Assembly (NCBI GenBank): GCA_027486725.1
Contig: JAIXOP010000015.1
Location: forward strand, 62,001-126,000
DNA from: Burkholderiales bacterium
GTDB taxonomy: Bacteria > Pseudomonadota > Gammaproteobacteria > Burkholderiales > Burkholderiaceae_A
Direction: 5' to 3'
Length of the DNA stretch: 64,000 nt
Within the stretch, counting starts at the first letter, position 1; the number at the start of each line of letters is the position of its first letter. The notes under the pieces were generated by a model. That model did no database searches. It was not told the DNA's origin and worked only from the letters and a program-made list of their open reading frames with translations. The position numbers were made by a program, and so were the translations under genes. Positions 27,341-35,604 of the stretch are shown piece after piece.

Positions 27341-28378
27341 TCAATACGTCACCACAAACTCCCAGGTGTGGGTCTCTGAGCAGGTGGTCGCACCGCAGAG
27401 GCCTGCGTCGTTGGGATTGAAGGTGGGACTCTGGCCGGCTGCGATCAAGGCACGAATCTGCAGGTCGTAGTTGTCGTAGCAGGGCCCCAGCAGGCAGCCC
27501 ACCACATTGACCAGGCCGGAAACCACCCCCAACACCAGGGGCTGGCCCGATGAGTTCAGGAGCTGAACCTGGTAGTTCAGGCCAAACATCTCGGCATTGG
27601 CTCCAGTGACTTGGCGAAGATTCACGGTGGCCGGAGCGATGCCCGGCGTGCAGGTGAGTGCCAGTGGGGTGGTGGCCGACACCGGGCTGGCCATCGGATA
27701 CGGTGGCTGGACCTGCAGGACCATCGACTGTGGGCGGGTGGAGATCGCACAGCCGCCGCCGCTGCGAACAATCGACACCGAGGCAGTTCCGAGGGTGGAG
27801 GTCACGGGCACCCCACCCTGCCGGACGCTGGCTGTGATCGACAGGGTGTCGGTGAAGGTGGCGTTGCCCCCCCCCTGATTGGTCGGAACCGCAAAATACA
27901 GAGGAATGACCACACTCGCCGTGCTCTGCCCGGCTGGAATATTCATGAGGCCCGTGACGATGTTGGACCCCGAGGCCGGCAGGGGCGCCCAGATCTGAGT
28001 GCCCAGCCGCTGCGCACTGGTGTAGAGCTGATAGTTCAGCAGATTGCTGCCCGATCGGGCGCGCCGCTGATTGCTGCCCGAGAGATTGCTCCCGTAGCTC
28101 ACCCCAATCTCGTAGTGAAGGTTGGGGTTGGACTCGCCAACACCCACCGAGCAGGTGAGCGTGACACTCGACTCAAAATCGCTCTGATAGGCGCTGTTGC
28201 CCAGCCCCAAAAGGCCCGAGGGAAAGTTGACCAGGCGTCCACTGGCCGAGGTGCTGCTCACCGAACAGCTGACTGCCGCCTGGGCATCCGCAGCACCCCA
28301 GCCGAGGCCGCCCGCAACAACCAACGGGGCCGCCAGAGCCCTTGCCCACACCCGCAGGGAATGCCGTCTCGTTGTCAT
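27341..28378 (-). CDS. SCPU-domain tip adhesin of the archaic chaperone-usher pilus
   Basis: A 345-residue exported protein with a signal peptide of about 34 residues (cleavage near AQAAV). It has two spore-coat-protein-U-like pilin domains: the first from about residue 36 (VSCSVSSTSASGRLVNF), the second from about 210 (CAISTRPQSMVLQV), ending in EFVVTY. This two-domain layout matches CsuE, the adhesive tip subunit of archaic (Csu) pili. It is the last gene of the five-gene operon, 36 bp after the usher. Hydrophobic tip loops cannot be judged without a model. Confidence 0.83.
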   Translation of the reverse strand: MTTRRHSLRVWARALAAPLVVAGGLGWGAADAQAAVSCSVSSTSASGRLVNFPSGLLGLGNSAYQSDFESSVTLTCSVGVGESNPNLHYEIGVSYGSNLSGSNQRRARSGSNLLNYQLYTSAQRLGTQIWAPLPASGSNIVTGLMNIPAGQSTASVVIPLYFAVPTNQGGGNATFTDTLSITASVRQGGVPVTSTLGTASVSIVRSGGGCAISTRPQSMVLQVQPPYPMASPVSATTPLALTCTPGIAPATVNLRQVTGANAEMFGLNYQVQLLNSSGQPLVLGVVSGLVNVVGCLLGPCYDNYDLQIRALIAAGQSPTFNPNDAGLCGATTCSETHTWEFVVTY

Positions 28379-28414
28379 CGCGATCTCCTTGGATTGATCA
28401 TGGAGCGGTCTCCA

Positions 28415-30865
28415 TCAGCGGCTGCAGGACAAGGGTCCTACGCGAACGAATGCCTTGACATTGTCGGCAGGCAATTCATACGGGACTCGGCAGGGCCGCT
28501 CGCGATCCTGGATGGCCAGCACCCCGCGGTCCGGCACCGAGGAAATGAACACCTCCCCACGGCGCGCCACAAAGAAGGACTCCCGATCGCCCTCGACGGC
28601 CACGGGCGTGCCCGCCGACAGGGGCATGCCATCGATGCCCAGCAACTGAAACACCACCGCGCGGCCGGATCGCACCGCAAACGAGGCCACCGAGGCCGAC
28701 CGGATCCCTGGAACCACCACCGTCTCCAGATTCTTCACTTCGGCATTGATGGGGATGTCGGCCGCCTCCAGGCGGATGGGGTTTTCGCGGTAAGGGCCCA
28801 GGCCGGCAACGATCGCCTGGCCATCGGCGTCGAGCTTGGCCACCTCCTGACCCTGCAGCAAGACCCCCACCCCCTCCAGGCCCTTGGCCTCCACCAGGGC
28901 AACGCCGCCCGTGATGCTGCGGGTCAGGCCAACCTTGCCGCCCAGAGCAACTACAGCGCCGCGGTATCCGAGGCGGGAAAAGGTCCGCCGCTCGTCTCGG
29001 CGGATGTCGACCGAGTAGCCCCCCGTGCTGCCATTGCGAAAGGCGGACAACTCCTGAAAATCGGTCTCGGACTGAACCCCCGCGATGGCCCGAATCCCCT
29101 GGCCCACGACACCGCCCTCGGCGTAGCTCAGGCTGGCCAGGGCGTCGGTTCCGCCCTCCCGGCGCGTGGCTGTGGCCGACGACACCAGGCCGCGCGACAG
29201 GGGCACCACGAGCGAGACGCTGAAGGCCTCGCTGTCGACACCACCCCGCGTCTGGACTGCCGTGAAAGCCACCGAGGCCACATCGAGCACCGATGTCGAA
29301 TAACTCCCCACAAGGCTTCGGGTGCGTCCGCTGCCCGGCAGGTCCAGCGACGCCAGGCTGACGCCAAAGTTGCCCACCGACTCGGTGTTGAGCCGGGCGT
29401 TGATCTGGGTCTCCTCGGTGGCCAGAAGACCCGGGGCGAGCCCGAGCAGCTGAAAACGCTCGTCGCGCTGCGTCTGCTGAAGGGTGACCCCGAAACGTCG
29501 CCGCTGGTACTCCGCGCCCAGCACCGTGGCGGCGCCAAAGGTGCGGGGGCCGCCCACCCCAAGCCCGGGATCGGCAGGGTCCAAAAGGCCCTGGGCCTGG
29601 GATCCTGCGGCCGAACCAAATGCCACGAGGCCAGGATGAAGCTCGTAGGCGAGGCCCGCACCCAGCATCCGCAGGCTGCGCGTGGCCGAGGTGTTGGCCT
29701 CGAGAGTGAGGGCATCGGTCAGTCCGCGCCGATACACCCCCGACACAAAGCCATCGGTGTACTGATCATCGGGTCCACCAATACCCTCCCGCAGGGCACC
29801 CGCCTCGAGACTGAAGTCGTCGAGGCCAGCGCGCAACAGCAGGTTGTTGCTGAAGGCCTGTCGGGTGATCACGGTCTCGCGGCCCAGCACATCGCGGACC
29901 ACCAGCCGAACCTCACCCCCAGGGCCAAAGAGCGCCGGGTTGTCGATCGTGAAGGGGCCGGGGGGAACCTGACTCGAGCGGCGCAGCGCGTCGTTGATGT
30001 AGAGCTCCACGGTGCTGGCAGCCGCCGCCGAACCTCCGATCACTGGGACGGGCTGCGTGAAGATGCTGGGCGTGAGGGCATAGTTGCGGCCGAGCTGAAA
30101 GCCGTAGAAGAAGACTGGCCGATTGATCAGACCCCCACGGCTCAGACTGTCGCCCACCCGGGCCGTCAGTTGGAACTCGGGAATGTCGATGGTCAGCCGC
30201 GTCTCCAGCCTCTGATAGGCCAGATTCACGTCGCCATCGGGAAAGGAGCCAAAACCCTGACGGGAGAAGAAGCTGTTGGTGAGCACACCCCAGCGGCCGG
30301 AGACACCGGCCTCGAACAGGCCACCCAGAATCTGCTGCTCGGGCCCAACCCGCGGTGAAGCCAGATCAAGGCTCACATCGGAATTCAGAAATGCCATTGG
30401 AACCACCGGGCTGGGTCCGACGTCACCCACCGCGCCACGACCCACCGAGGTGATGGCGAAGGCCTGGCTGTCGACGGTGATCAGCATGGCCTGGCGCAGG
30501 TCGTCGACCTCGGCAAAGAAGCCCGGGACCGAGCCCAGGGGAACCCAGGACGAGTTTCGGAAGATCAGAAGTGCAGCCTCCGACGGCTGCTTGAGGCGCC
30601 AGGCGTTGAGGGTCTCGGGCTGCACAAAAAAAGCTCCATCGCGCTGCAGCACCACCCAGACCCCCAGGGCAACCCCGTTGAGTTGAATGTCGAGGGGCAC
30701 CAGCCGCGTTCCGCTGGCAGCCGGTGCAACGGGCGACAAGCTCTGTGCCCGAGGGGCTGGCCCCTGGCCCATTGGTGGGCTGATGCCCTGGCCGGATGAC
30801 TGCGCCGAGGCCAGGAGCGTCAGCAGACCCAGCAGATGTCGAGGGAGGCTACGGCAGGCGGACAT
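28415..30865 (-). CDS. Outer-membrane usher of the archaic chaperone-usher pilus
   Basis: An 816-residue usher with a signal peptide (about 1-26, ending SSGQG), an N-terminal domain that binds chaperone-subunit complexes (about 50-160, with LDIQLNGVALG), the beta-barrel with plug (YINDALRRSSQVPPGPFTIDN is the plug-flanking signature), and C-terminal domains with GHAV-like GRAVVFQLLGIDGMPLSAGTPV. It resembles CsuD/FimD. The chosen ATG at 30865 overlaps the end of the chaperone gene by 17 bases and begins a proper signal peptide; a longer frame runs through the chaperone gene and was rejected. It secretes and assembles the pilus. Confidence 0.9.
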   Translation of the reverse strand: MSACRSLPRHLLGLLTLLASAQSSGQGISPPMGQGPAPRAQSLSPVAPAASGTRLVPLDIQLNGVALGVWVVLQRDGAFFVQPETLNAWRLKQPSEAALLIFRNSSWVPLGSVPGFFAEVDDLRQAMLITVDSQAFAITSVGRGAVGDVGPSPVVPMAFLNSDVSLDLASPRVGPEQQILGGLFEAGVSGRWGVLTNSFFSRQGFGSFPDGDVNLAYQRLETRLTIDIPEFQLTARVGDSLSRGGLINRPVFFYGFQLGRNYALTPSIFTQPVPVIGGSAAAASTVELYINDALRRSSQVPPGPFTIDNPALFGPGGEVRLVVRDVLGRETVITRQAFSNNLLLRAGLDDFSLEAGALREGIGGPDDQYTDGFVSGVYRRGLTDALTLEANTSATRSLRMLGAGLAYELHPGLVAFGSAAGSQAQGLLDPADPGLGVGGPRTFGAATVLGAEYQRRRFGVTLQQTQRDERFQLLGLAPGLLATEETQINARLNTESVGNFGVSLASLDLPGSGRTRSLVGSYSTSVLDVASVAFTAVQTRGGVDSEAFSVSLVVPLSRGLVSSATATRREGGTDALASLSYAEGGVVGQGIRAIAGVQSETDFQELSAFRNGSTGGYSVDIRRDERRTFSRLGYRGAVVALGGKVGLTRSITGGVALVEAKGLEGVGVLLQGQEVAKLDADGQAIVAGLGPYRENPIRLEAADIPINAEVKNLETVVVPGIRSASVASFAVRSGRAVVFQLLGIDGMPLSAGTPVAVEGDRESFFVARRGEVFISSVPDRGVLAIQDRERPCRVPYELPADNVKAFVRVGPLSCSR

Positions 30866-31607
30866 TGAAGGACTGCTCGCTGCCATCGTCCAGTTCCACC
30901 TGGAGCCCCACGGCAGCACCCGCGGCCGGCAGGCTCGCCTTGGCGATGGGGATTTCCACCGCACGGCCGGGCAGCACATAAGAGGAGCCCAGACTGCTGG
31001 CCAGGGTCTTGTCGGCGGCCACCACGCGGGCCTGACGGACCTGGCGCGTGGCATTGCCGGCATTGGTGCAGCGGGCGGCAATCTGCGGTGCGCGGCTGCG
31101 CAGCGCCTCGGGCACCGGGCGAGTCCATTTCACCAGCGCGCAGTCGACTTTGGCCTCGGCCTGGGGCGGCGTCATGAACACCGGCAGCGAGACCGCAAGA
31201 CTCACAGGCAGGGTGATGCCACGGGCGGGGTCGGCGGGCTTGGGCACCTCGCGCAGCAGCAGCCGATAGGTGAGCTGCCGATCGGGATCGGGGGCGCGCA
31301 GCAGGGCGACACGAACAACCTGCTGTTGATTGGGGGCCAACTGCACGATGGGCGGAGAAAGGATCAAATCCTCCGATGGCGTGAGCTGGTCATTGCCCAA
31401 CGCATCTTGATCCCAGTCGAAGGTCTCGGCCTGCAGCAGCACGGGCGTGCTGTCGTTGTTCACCAGGGTGACTGCAATCGCCTTGTCGCCCGGCTTCATA
31501 AAAATGCGAACGGGCACGACTGAAAATGACGCTGCCTGGGCGCTGCCCAGGGCAAGGCCGAGGGCCGCGATGGCCAATGCACGCAGGGGGTTACGGTGTC
31601 GGGTCAT
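30849..31607 (-). CDS. Periplasmic pilus assembly chaperone (PapD/CsuC-like)
   Basis: A 252-residue exported chaperone with a signal peptide ending near AQAASF and two immunoglobulin-like domains. The first has FSVVPVRIFMKPGDKAIAVTLVNND and the G1 strand VRVALLRAPDPDRQLTYRLLLREVP; the second ends with DGSEQSFNVRLP. The Arg/Lys pair that anchors the subunit C-terminus is probably R10-like in the first strand and the Lys of MKPGDK; a structure is needed to confirm. It donates a strand to pilin subunits and passes them to the usher. It is the third gene of the operon. Confidence 0.88.
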   Translation of the reverse strand: MTRHRNPLRALAIAALGLALGSAQAASFSVVPVRIFMKPGDKAIAVTLVNNDSTPVLLQAETFDWDQDALGNDQLTPSEDLILSPPIVQLAPNQQQVVRVALLRAPDPDRQLTYRLLLREVPKPADPARGITLPVSLAVSLPVFMTPPQAEAKVDCALVKWTRPVPEALRSRAPQIAARCTNAGNATRQVRQARVVAADKTLASSLGSSYVLPGRAVEIPIAKASLPAAGAAVGLQVELDDGSEQSFNVRLP

Positions 31608-31655
31608 GGCGTCCTCGGGGAATGGGGATTCGAGCCGGATGCTGCGAACGCACCC

Positions 31656-32072
31656 TCAGAACGCTACCATGAGCTCGCTGTCCACCAAGCCAGGACGAAT
31701 CGTGTAAAAGCGGTCCACCACGCCGGATCCTCGCAGCGGGATGAGCCCCTCGGTGCCGAGACCCATGCGCATGAGGCCGGATCCGAGCAGACCGTTGTTG
31801 CCTGAGGACCCACCTGAGGACCCACCTGAGGACCCACCTGAGGACCCACCACCGCCCGAGCCTCCATCCATGCAGTCCACAGCAAGGCTTGGGCTTGTTT
31901 GGGTCAGGAGGAGATCGCAGGCGATGGGGCCGGGGGGAGGCATCCGAATCACCACGGAAAATGGGGCCATCCGGAGTTCGGCAAAGGCCGGCCGAGGGTG
32001 CAGGAAAGCCAGGCCACCAAGCCCCACCCCCAAGACCACCGATGCTGCGCAGAGGAGCCGGAGGCGCTTCAT
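31656..32072 (-). CDS. Small secreted pilin-like protein with Gly/Ser repeat linker
   Basis: A 138-residue exported protein with a signal peptide (about 1-31, ending AFAEL). The mature N-terminus APFSVVIR...ACDLLL resembles the pilin of the next gene (APFNVTID...NCSV), and the C-terminus DSELMVAF resembles the pilin ending NHVLVVAY. Between them is a Gly/Ser tract built from a four-unit 12-bp repeat. It sits where CsuA/CsuB subunit genes sit in csu operons. I infer a degenerate or linker subunit; it may instead be an unrelated secreted protein. Two Cys (in ACDLL and VDCMD) could form a disulfide, as in SCPU pilins. Confidence 0.65.
   Translation of the reverse strand: MKRLRLLCAASVVLGVGLGGLAFLHPRPAFAELRMAPFSVVIRMPPPGPIACDLLLTQTSPSLAVDCMDGGSGGGGSSGGSSGGSSGGSSGNNGLLGSGLMRMGLGTEGLIPLRGSGVVDRFYTIRPGLVDSELMVAF
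31801..31848. repeat. 12-bp tandem repeat encoding Gly/Ser units
   Basis: Four identical head-to-tail copies of cctgaggaccca (plus-strand reading) encode Gly-Gly-Ser-Ser units in the small pilin-like protein. Each unit is four codons, so gain or loss of units changes linker length but keeps the frame. Confidence 0.95.
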
Positions 32073-32120
32073 GGATGTCTCGCGGATTTGGGGCCCTGGC
32101 GGTCGATGGGGTTCTGCAGA

Positions 32121-32732
32121 TCAGTAGGCCACCACGAGGACGTGGTTGTCGGTGCCCGAGCAGCCGGAGCCGGCGTTGCAGTTGGTGCCTGCGGCACTCT
32201 GGCCACCGGCCGCCGTGGCCGTGACCGTGTAGGAAGCGGTGCGGGTCTGGCCCAGGCTCAGCAGCTGGGTGAGAGTTCCTGCCACCAGGCCGAGGAGGCC
32301 ACCGCCACCCGCCGCACCGCTGAGTGAGTAGCCGATGCCCGTGGCGTCTTCTGTGAATGCGATGCCGGTGGCGAGACTGCCGGCATTGCCTTGCAGCGAA
32401 ACGGCGGGGGATGCCGCCACGATGCCGGTGCAGGTGATGTTGGCCACAATCGTGCTGGTGGCGGTATCGACAAAGTTGTAGGTCAGATCGAGCGTCTGAT
32501 CGCCGCCATTCCAGGCCACGCTGCAGTTGCCGGTGCTGGCGGCGACATCGATGGTCACATTGAAGGGTGCAGTGGCAGTGCTTTGGGCGGAGGCGGTGCC
32601 ATAGATTCCCAGGCCCAGCGCAATGGCGGCAGCCCAGAGAATCGCGCGAGAAACCCGGCGGCCCATGTCTTGGGCGGGTTGCGGGAGGGCCTCAGTATTG
32701 GCAGACGGCTGAAAACGGCGGGTGGTGTGCAT
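32121..32732 (-). CDS. Major pilin subunit of the archaic chaperone-usher pilus (SCPU-like)
   Basis: A 203-residue exported subunit. The signal peptide is long (about 48 residues, RR-containing N-terminus, cleavage near TASAQS), followed by APFNVTIDVAASTGNCSVAWNG, an N-terminal donor strand and first Cys of spore-coat-protein-U-type pilins; a second Cys is in ITCTG, and the C-terminus ends NHVLVVAY. A Gly-rich loop and a CNAGSGCSG segment add a likely extra disulfide. The start at 32732 has an AAGGAAG ribosome site; an upstream frame of 17 codons lacks support. It is first in the operon, as the major subunit CsuA/B is. Confidence 0.82.
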   Translation of the reverse strand: MHTTRRFQPSANTEALPQPAQDMGRRVSRAILWAAAIALGLGIYGTASAQSTATAPFNVTIDVAASTGNCSVAWNGGDQTLDLTYNFVDTATSTIVANITCTGIVAASPAVSLQGNAGSLATGIAFTEDATGIGYSLSGAAGGGGLLGLVAGTLTQLLSLGQTRTASYTVTATAAGGQSAAGTNCNAGSGCSGTDNHVLVVAY

Positions 32733-32823
32733 GGCAACTTCCTTTCTGGGTGGTGCGATCCCGTGGGGGAGGAACGCGGGCACTGCATGAACGGGAACTG
32801 AATGAGTAAGAAATTACTACACA

Positions 32824-32852
32824 CAAGAAAATTTTACATATAAATTTTCTTG
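32824..32852. promoter_or_regulatory. 29-bp AT-rich inverted repeat, candidate operator of the pilus operon
   Basis: A perfect 11-bp inverted repeat (CAAGAAAATTT / AAATTTTCTTG) with a 7-nt spacer, about 92 bp upstream of the major pilin start. It overlaps the predicted -10 region and start site of the promoter below. In such GC-rich DNA a perfect 11-bp AT-rich palindrome is unlikely to be chance; a repressor site or a nucleoid-protein site are the likeliest readings. Confidence 0.5.
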
Positions 32853-32878
32853 ATAATAAATAATCCTTACACCGACAA
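32850..32878 (-). promoter_or_regulatory. Candidate sigma70 promoter of the pilus operon
   Basis: On the minus strand TTGTCG (-35, 32873-32878) and TATCAA (-10, 32850-32855) are 17 bp apart, each matching four of six consensus bases. The site lies in an AT-rich island 118 bp upstream of the first pilus gene and touches the inverted repeat. Prediction by eye only. Confidence 0.35.
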
Positions 32879-32988
32879 AATCTTACAAATCAAACGATGT
32901 TTTCTGTCACTTGTCGGGATTAATCCGCCCGAGTATTTCACTGAACCGCCCCAGCCCATCGTCCCAAACGTCCGCCAGAGGCCGAACC

Positions 32989-34288
32989 TCAAGCAGCCAG
33001 CTTGAAGACCTGCAGTGCCTGCTCCAGCTGTTTGGCGCGCGAGGCCAGCCCCTCGGAGGCACCGCTCGTTTGTTCCACCAAGGCAGCGTTTTGCTGCGTC
33101 ACCTCATCCAGCCGGGCGACTGCCGCATTGATTTGCTGAACCCCCTGGTCCTGCTCTTGGGCCGCCAACGAGGCCTCGGAAACAATGGCCGCCACATGGG
33201 CCACCGCCTTGCGAATCTCGCCGATCGACTCCACCGCCTTCTGAACAAGAGCGTTGCCCGCCTCAATCCGGCCGCGCGAGTCGTCGATCAGGGCCTTGAT
33301 CTCTCGGGCCGCCTCGGCGCTGCGGCTGGAGGCCTGATGGATCTCGCCCATCGTGGCACCCACCTCCCCAATAATTCGGTTGCCGTGATCGGCCGTGGAT
33401 GACGCCTGACTGGACAGACGATCCACATTCCCCAGGCTCTCTGTGGTCTGTTTCACATTGGCGCCAAACTGCTCGAGGCTGGCCGCTGTCTCTTCTAGGC
33501 TTGCCGCCTGATCCTCGGTCCGGCTGCTGAGGTGGACATTCCCGTTGGCGATCTCCCGGGTGACGAGGCCAATGTCGTTCACATCCGAGCGCACATCGTT
33601 GACGATGGTGTGCAGATTGACCCCGATCTGACGCAGGGCCGCCAGCAGCTGTGCAAGTTCTCCGCTGGCCTGCACCATACCCTCGTGCCCCGCAAGATCA
33701 CCACCGGCCAACTCATAGGCCTGGCCAATCGCGTGCTGCAGGGGGCGAACAAACGATCGCATGAGCCACCAGCCAAGCAGCAGACTGCCCAGTAGGCCAA
33801 GGCCTCCCGACACCAGAACGACCGCGGGGAGTGCCGCGGCGGGCAGCGCTTGGCCGGCAACCATCAGCCCGAGGAACATCAAGGCCAATGCCGACAGCGC
33901 GGCCATGAGCCTTGGCGTCAGGCCGATCCGCTGACTGCGCTCGATCAGTCCGCGAATTCCCACATGCTCGATGCCCCCGTGCCGAATCCGGAGGCCCTGG
34001 GCCCTGCCCTCTTTGAACTGGCGATAAGCCTGCTCCGCGGCCTCAACCTGGGCCCGGTCCGGCCTGTTGCGCACCGACATATAGCCCACCACCTCCCCCT
34101 TCTCCCGAACAGGGGTGACGCACGATGTTGTGAGCCTTGCCGATCAACTCATCGAGCTCAAACCCGGAGATCTCCAGAAAATAAGGATTGACGTAGTTGA
34201 TGCGGCCTTTGGTGTCGGTGGTCGACACAATCGCATGCCGACCATCGAGTTGAATCTCATGGTTGGTGATCGGTAGGTTGGTTCTCAT
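32989..34288 (-). pseudogene. Aer-like PAS methyl-accepting chemotaxis receptor broken by an internal deletion
   Basis: The first 59 codons (from 34288) encode the start of an Aer-type PAS domain, with STTDTKGRINYVNPYFLEISGF and ending HNIVRHP. The frame then shifts: the other reading frame resumes with PVREKGEVVGYMSV, which in intact relatives comes about 40 residues later, and continues through two hydrophobic segments, a HAMP-like region and a full signalling domain to the stop at 32989. The missing piece is the FAD/PAS core (normally starting DMPPEAF). The join lies at 34112-34119 within the bases GTCACCCC. The remaining frame has only weak GTG/ATG starts (34092, 34080), so a functional receptor is unlikely unless this is a sequencing error. 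Confidence 0.82.
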
Positions 34289-34339
34289 GACTGCTCCCTT
34301 CGAATCGGCGCTCCCACGCCGCCTGGCTGGTGGACAAGA

Positions 34340-35098
34340 TCAATGGCGACGACCCTCTCCGAGGTCTGACCATTGCATGGCGCGCAACGTCGTGCGCATT
34401 CGGGCGATGCACTGGGTGTGAATCTGCGAGACGCGCGATTCGCTGACCCCCAGCACAGCACCGATTTCTTTGAGATTGAGCTCCTGCTCGTAGTAAAGGC
34501 CCATCACCACACGCTCGCGCTCCGGGAGCCGCTCGATCGACTCCACCACCGCAGACCGAAAGCCGCTCTGGATCAGCGCCTGCAATGGGTCATCCACCTC
34601 CGGGCCGCAGAAGCGTTCGAGAAAGTGATCCCCGTCGTCTTCGCCTTGGAAGTCCTCGTAGTAAACGAGTTGATGCCCAGCGCCCGAGGCCAGCATGCCC
34701 TGGTACTCCTCGAGCGTGATGCCCATGCCGTGGGCGACTTCAGCCTCCGTAGGGGGGCGGCCAAGCCTGCCGGTGAGGCGATGGATCGCCGTCTCGATCT
34801 CGCGCATCTGCTTGCGCAGGCTGCGCGGCAGCCAATCCGCTTCGCGCAGGTAATCGAGCATGGCCCCTTTGATGCGTTGCCCGGCATAGGTCTCGAACTG
34901 GGCATCCGCGCTTTCCTCGTAGCGCTCCAAGGCATCGAGCAGGCCGATCATTCCGGTCTGGATCAGATCGTCCATCTCCACATTGGCCGGCAGGCGAGCC
35001 TTCAGCTGGCCGGCAATCTTGCGCACCAGGGGCAGGTGCGACTCGATTTCGCGCGAGAGATCGCGATCTCTCTGAACCAGGCCCTTGGCGTTATACAC
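34340..35098 (-). CDS. fliA: Flagellar sigma factor FliA (sigma-28)
   Basis: A 252-residue sigma factor that transcribes late flagellar genes such as fliC and che. Regions 2 (HLPLVRKIAGQLKARL, DDLIQTGMIGLLDALERYE, FETYAGQRIKGAMLDYLRE-like QRIKGAMLDYLREADW), 3 (RPPTEAEVAHGMG) and 4 (PERERVVMGLYYEQELNLKEIGAVLGVSESRVSQIH) are all present. The best start is the GTG at 35098 (VYNAKGLVQRDRDL), which overlaps the FlhG remnant by 8 bases; the longer frame runs antisense to nothing but lacks homology. Its anti-sigma factor FlgM is encoded 6.3 kb away. Confidence 0.94.
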   Translation of the reverse strand: MYNAKGLVQRDRDLSREIESHLPLVRKIAGQLKARLPANVEMDDLIQTGMIGLLDALERYEESADAQFETYAGQRIKGAMLDYLREADWLPRSLRKQMREIETAIHRLTGRLGRPPTEAEVAHGMGITLEEYQGMLASGAGHQLVYYEDFQGEDDGDHFLERFCGPEVDDPLQALIQSGFRSAVVESIERLPERERVVMGLYYEQELNLKEIGAVLGVSESRVSQIHTQCIARMRTTLRAMQWSDLGEGRRH

Positions 35099-35597
35099 AG
35101 CCACCCCCCTCCACCCAGCGGGCGTGCAGCCTCGTGAGTGCTCGGTCGATGGCCAGGGCCGTGCGACGATCGCTCCAGCGCGGGGCAACGCCCAGGAAGC
35201 GAATCTCCATGGGATTGGCCACCGCGATTCGCTCGGAGAACTCCAGCGCGGCGGCCCGCCCCCGATCGCGGTGATTCGACGCCATCAGAAGCCATGCGTG
35301 GGATGCGCCCAGGGCCGAGAGCTCGACGGCGGCCGCTGCCATTTCCGAAGGACTGTCCCCCACCCAGGCCAGGACCTCCAGGGCCGATGGATCGGCACCG
35401 GGGGGCGACAGCCGGATGTCCAGACCCAGTCGCGCAACCGCGGCGCAAATCGCCCCTGCCGGGGCGGAGCGGCCGCCGGCAAGACCCAGCACCAACCCCA
35501 GGCCCAGAGGCCCCTGGGCAGCATGGCTTCCGACATGTCTGCCCATGAGGGTGCGCAGGCCATCGGCCTGATCCAGAGCGTGTGCGTGCAGCGTCAT
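35091..35597 (-). CDS. Degenerate, shortened FlhG/FleN-like protein without P-loop
   Basis: A 168-residue protein in the usual flhG slot between flhF and fliA. Its start resembles FlhG (ALDQADGLRTLM), and LGLVLGLAGGRSAPAGAICAAVARLGLDIRL aligns by eye with the FlhG Walker A region, but the GKGGVGKT motif is replaced by GGRSAPAG. The middle of the ATPase (about 100 residues) is absent, and the end RFLGVAPRWSDRRTALAIDRAL resembles the FlhG tail. Intact FlhG is about 270 residues and sets flagellar number with FlhF. Here ATP binding should be lost. It begins 7 bp after flhF and ends overlapping the fliA start by 8 bases. Confidence 0.65.
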   Translation of the reverse strand: MTLHAHALDQADGLRTLMGRHVGSHAAQGPLGLGLVLGLAGGRSAPAGAICAAVARLGLDIRLSPPGADPSALEVLAWVGDSPSEMAAAAVELSALGASHAWLLMASNHRDRGRAAALEFSERIAVANPMEIRFLGVAPRWSDRRTALAIDRALTRLHARWVEGGGCV

Positions 35598-35604
35598 GAC
35601 GACC

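Noticed and set aside
31801-31848. CRISPR-like or satellite repeat
   Set aside because: The 12-bp units are contiguous with no spacers and are in frame inside a gene, so they are a coding repeat.
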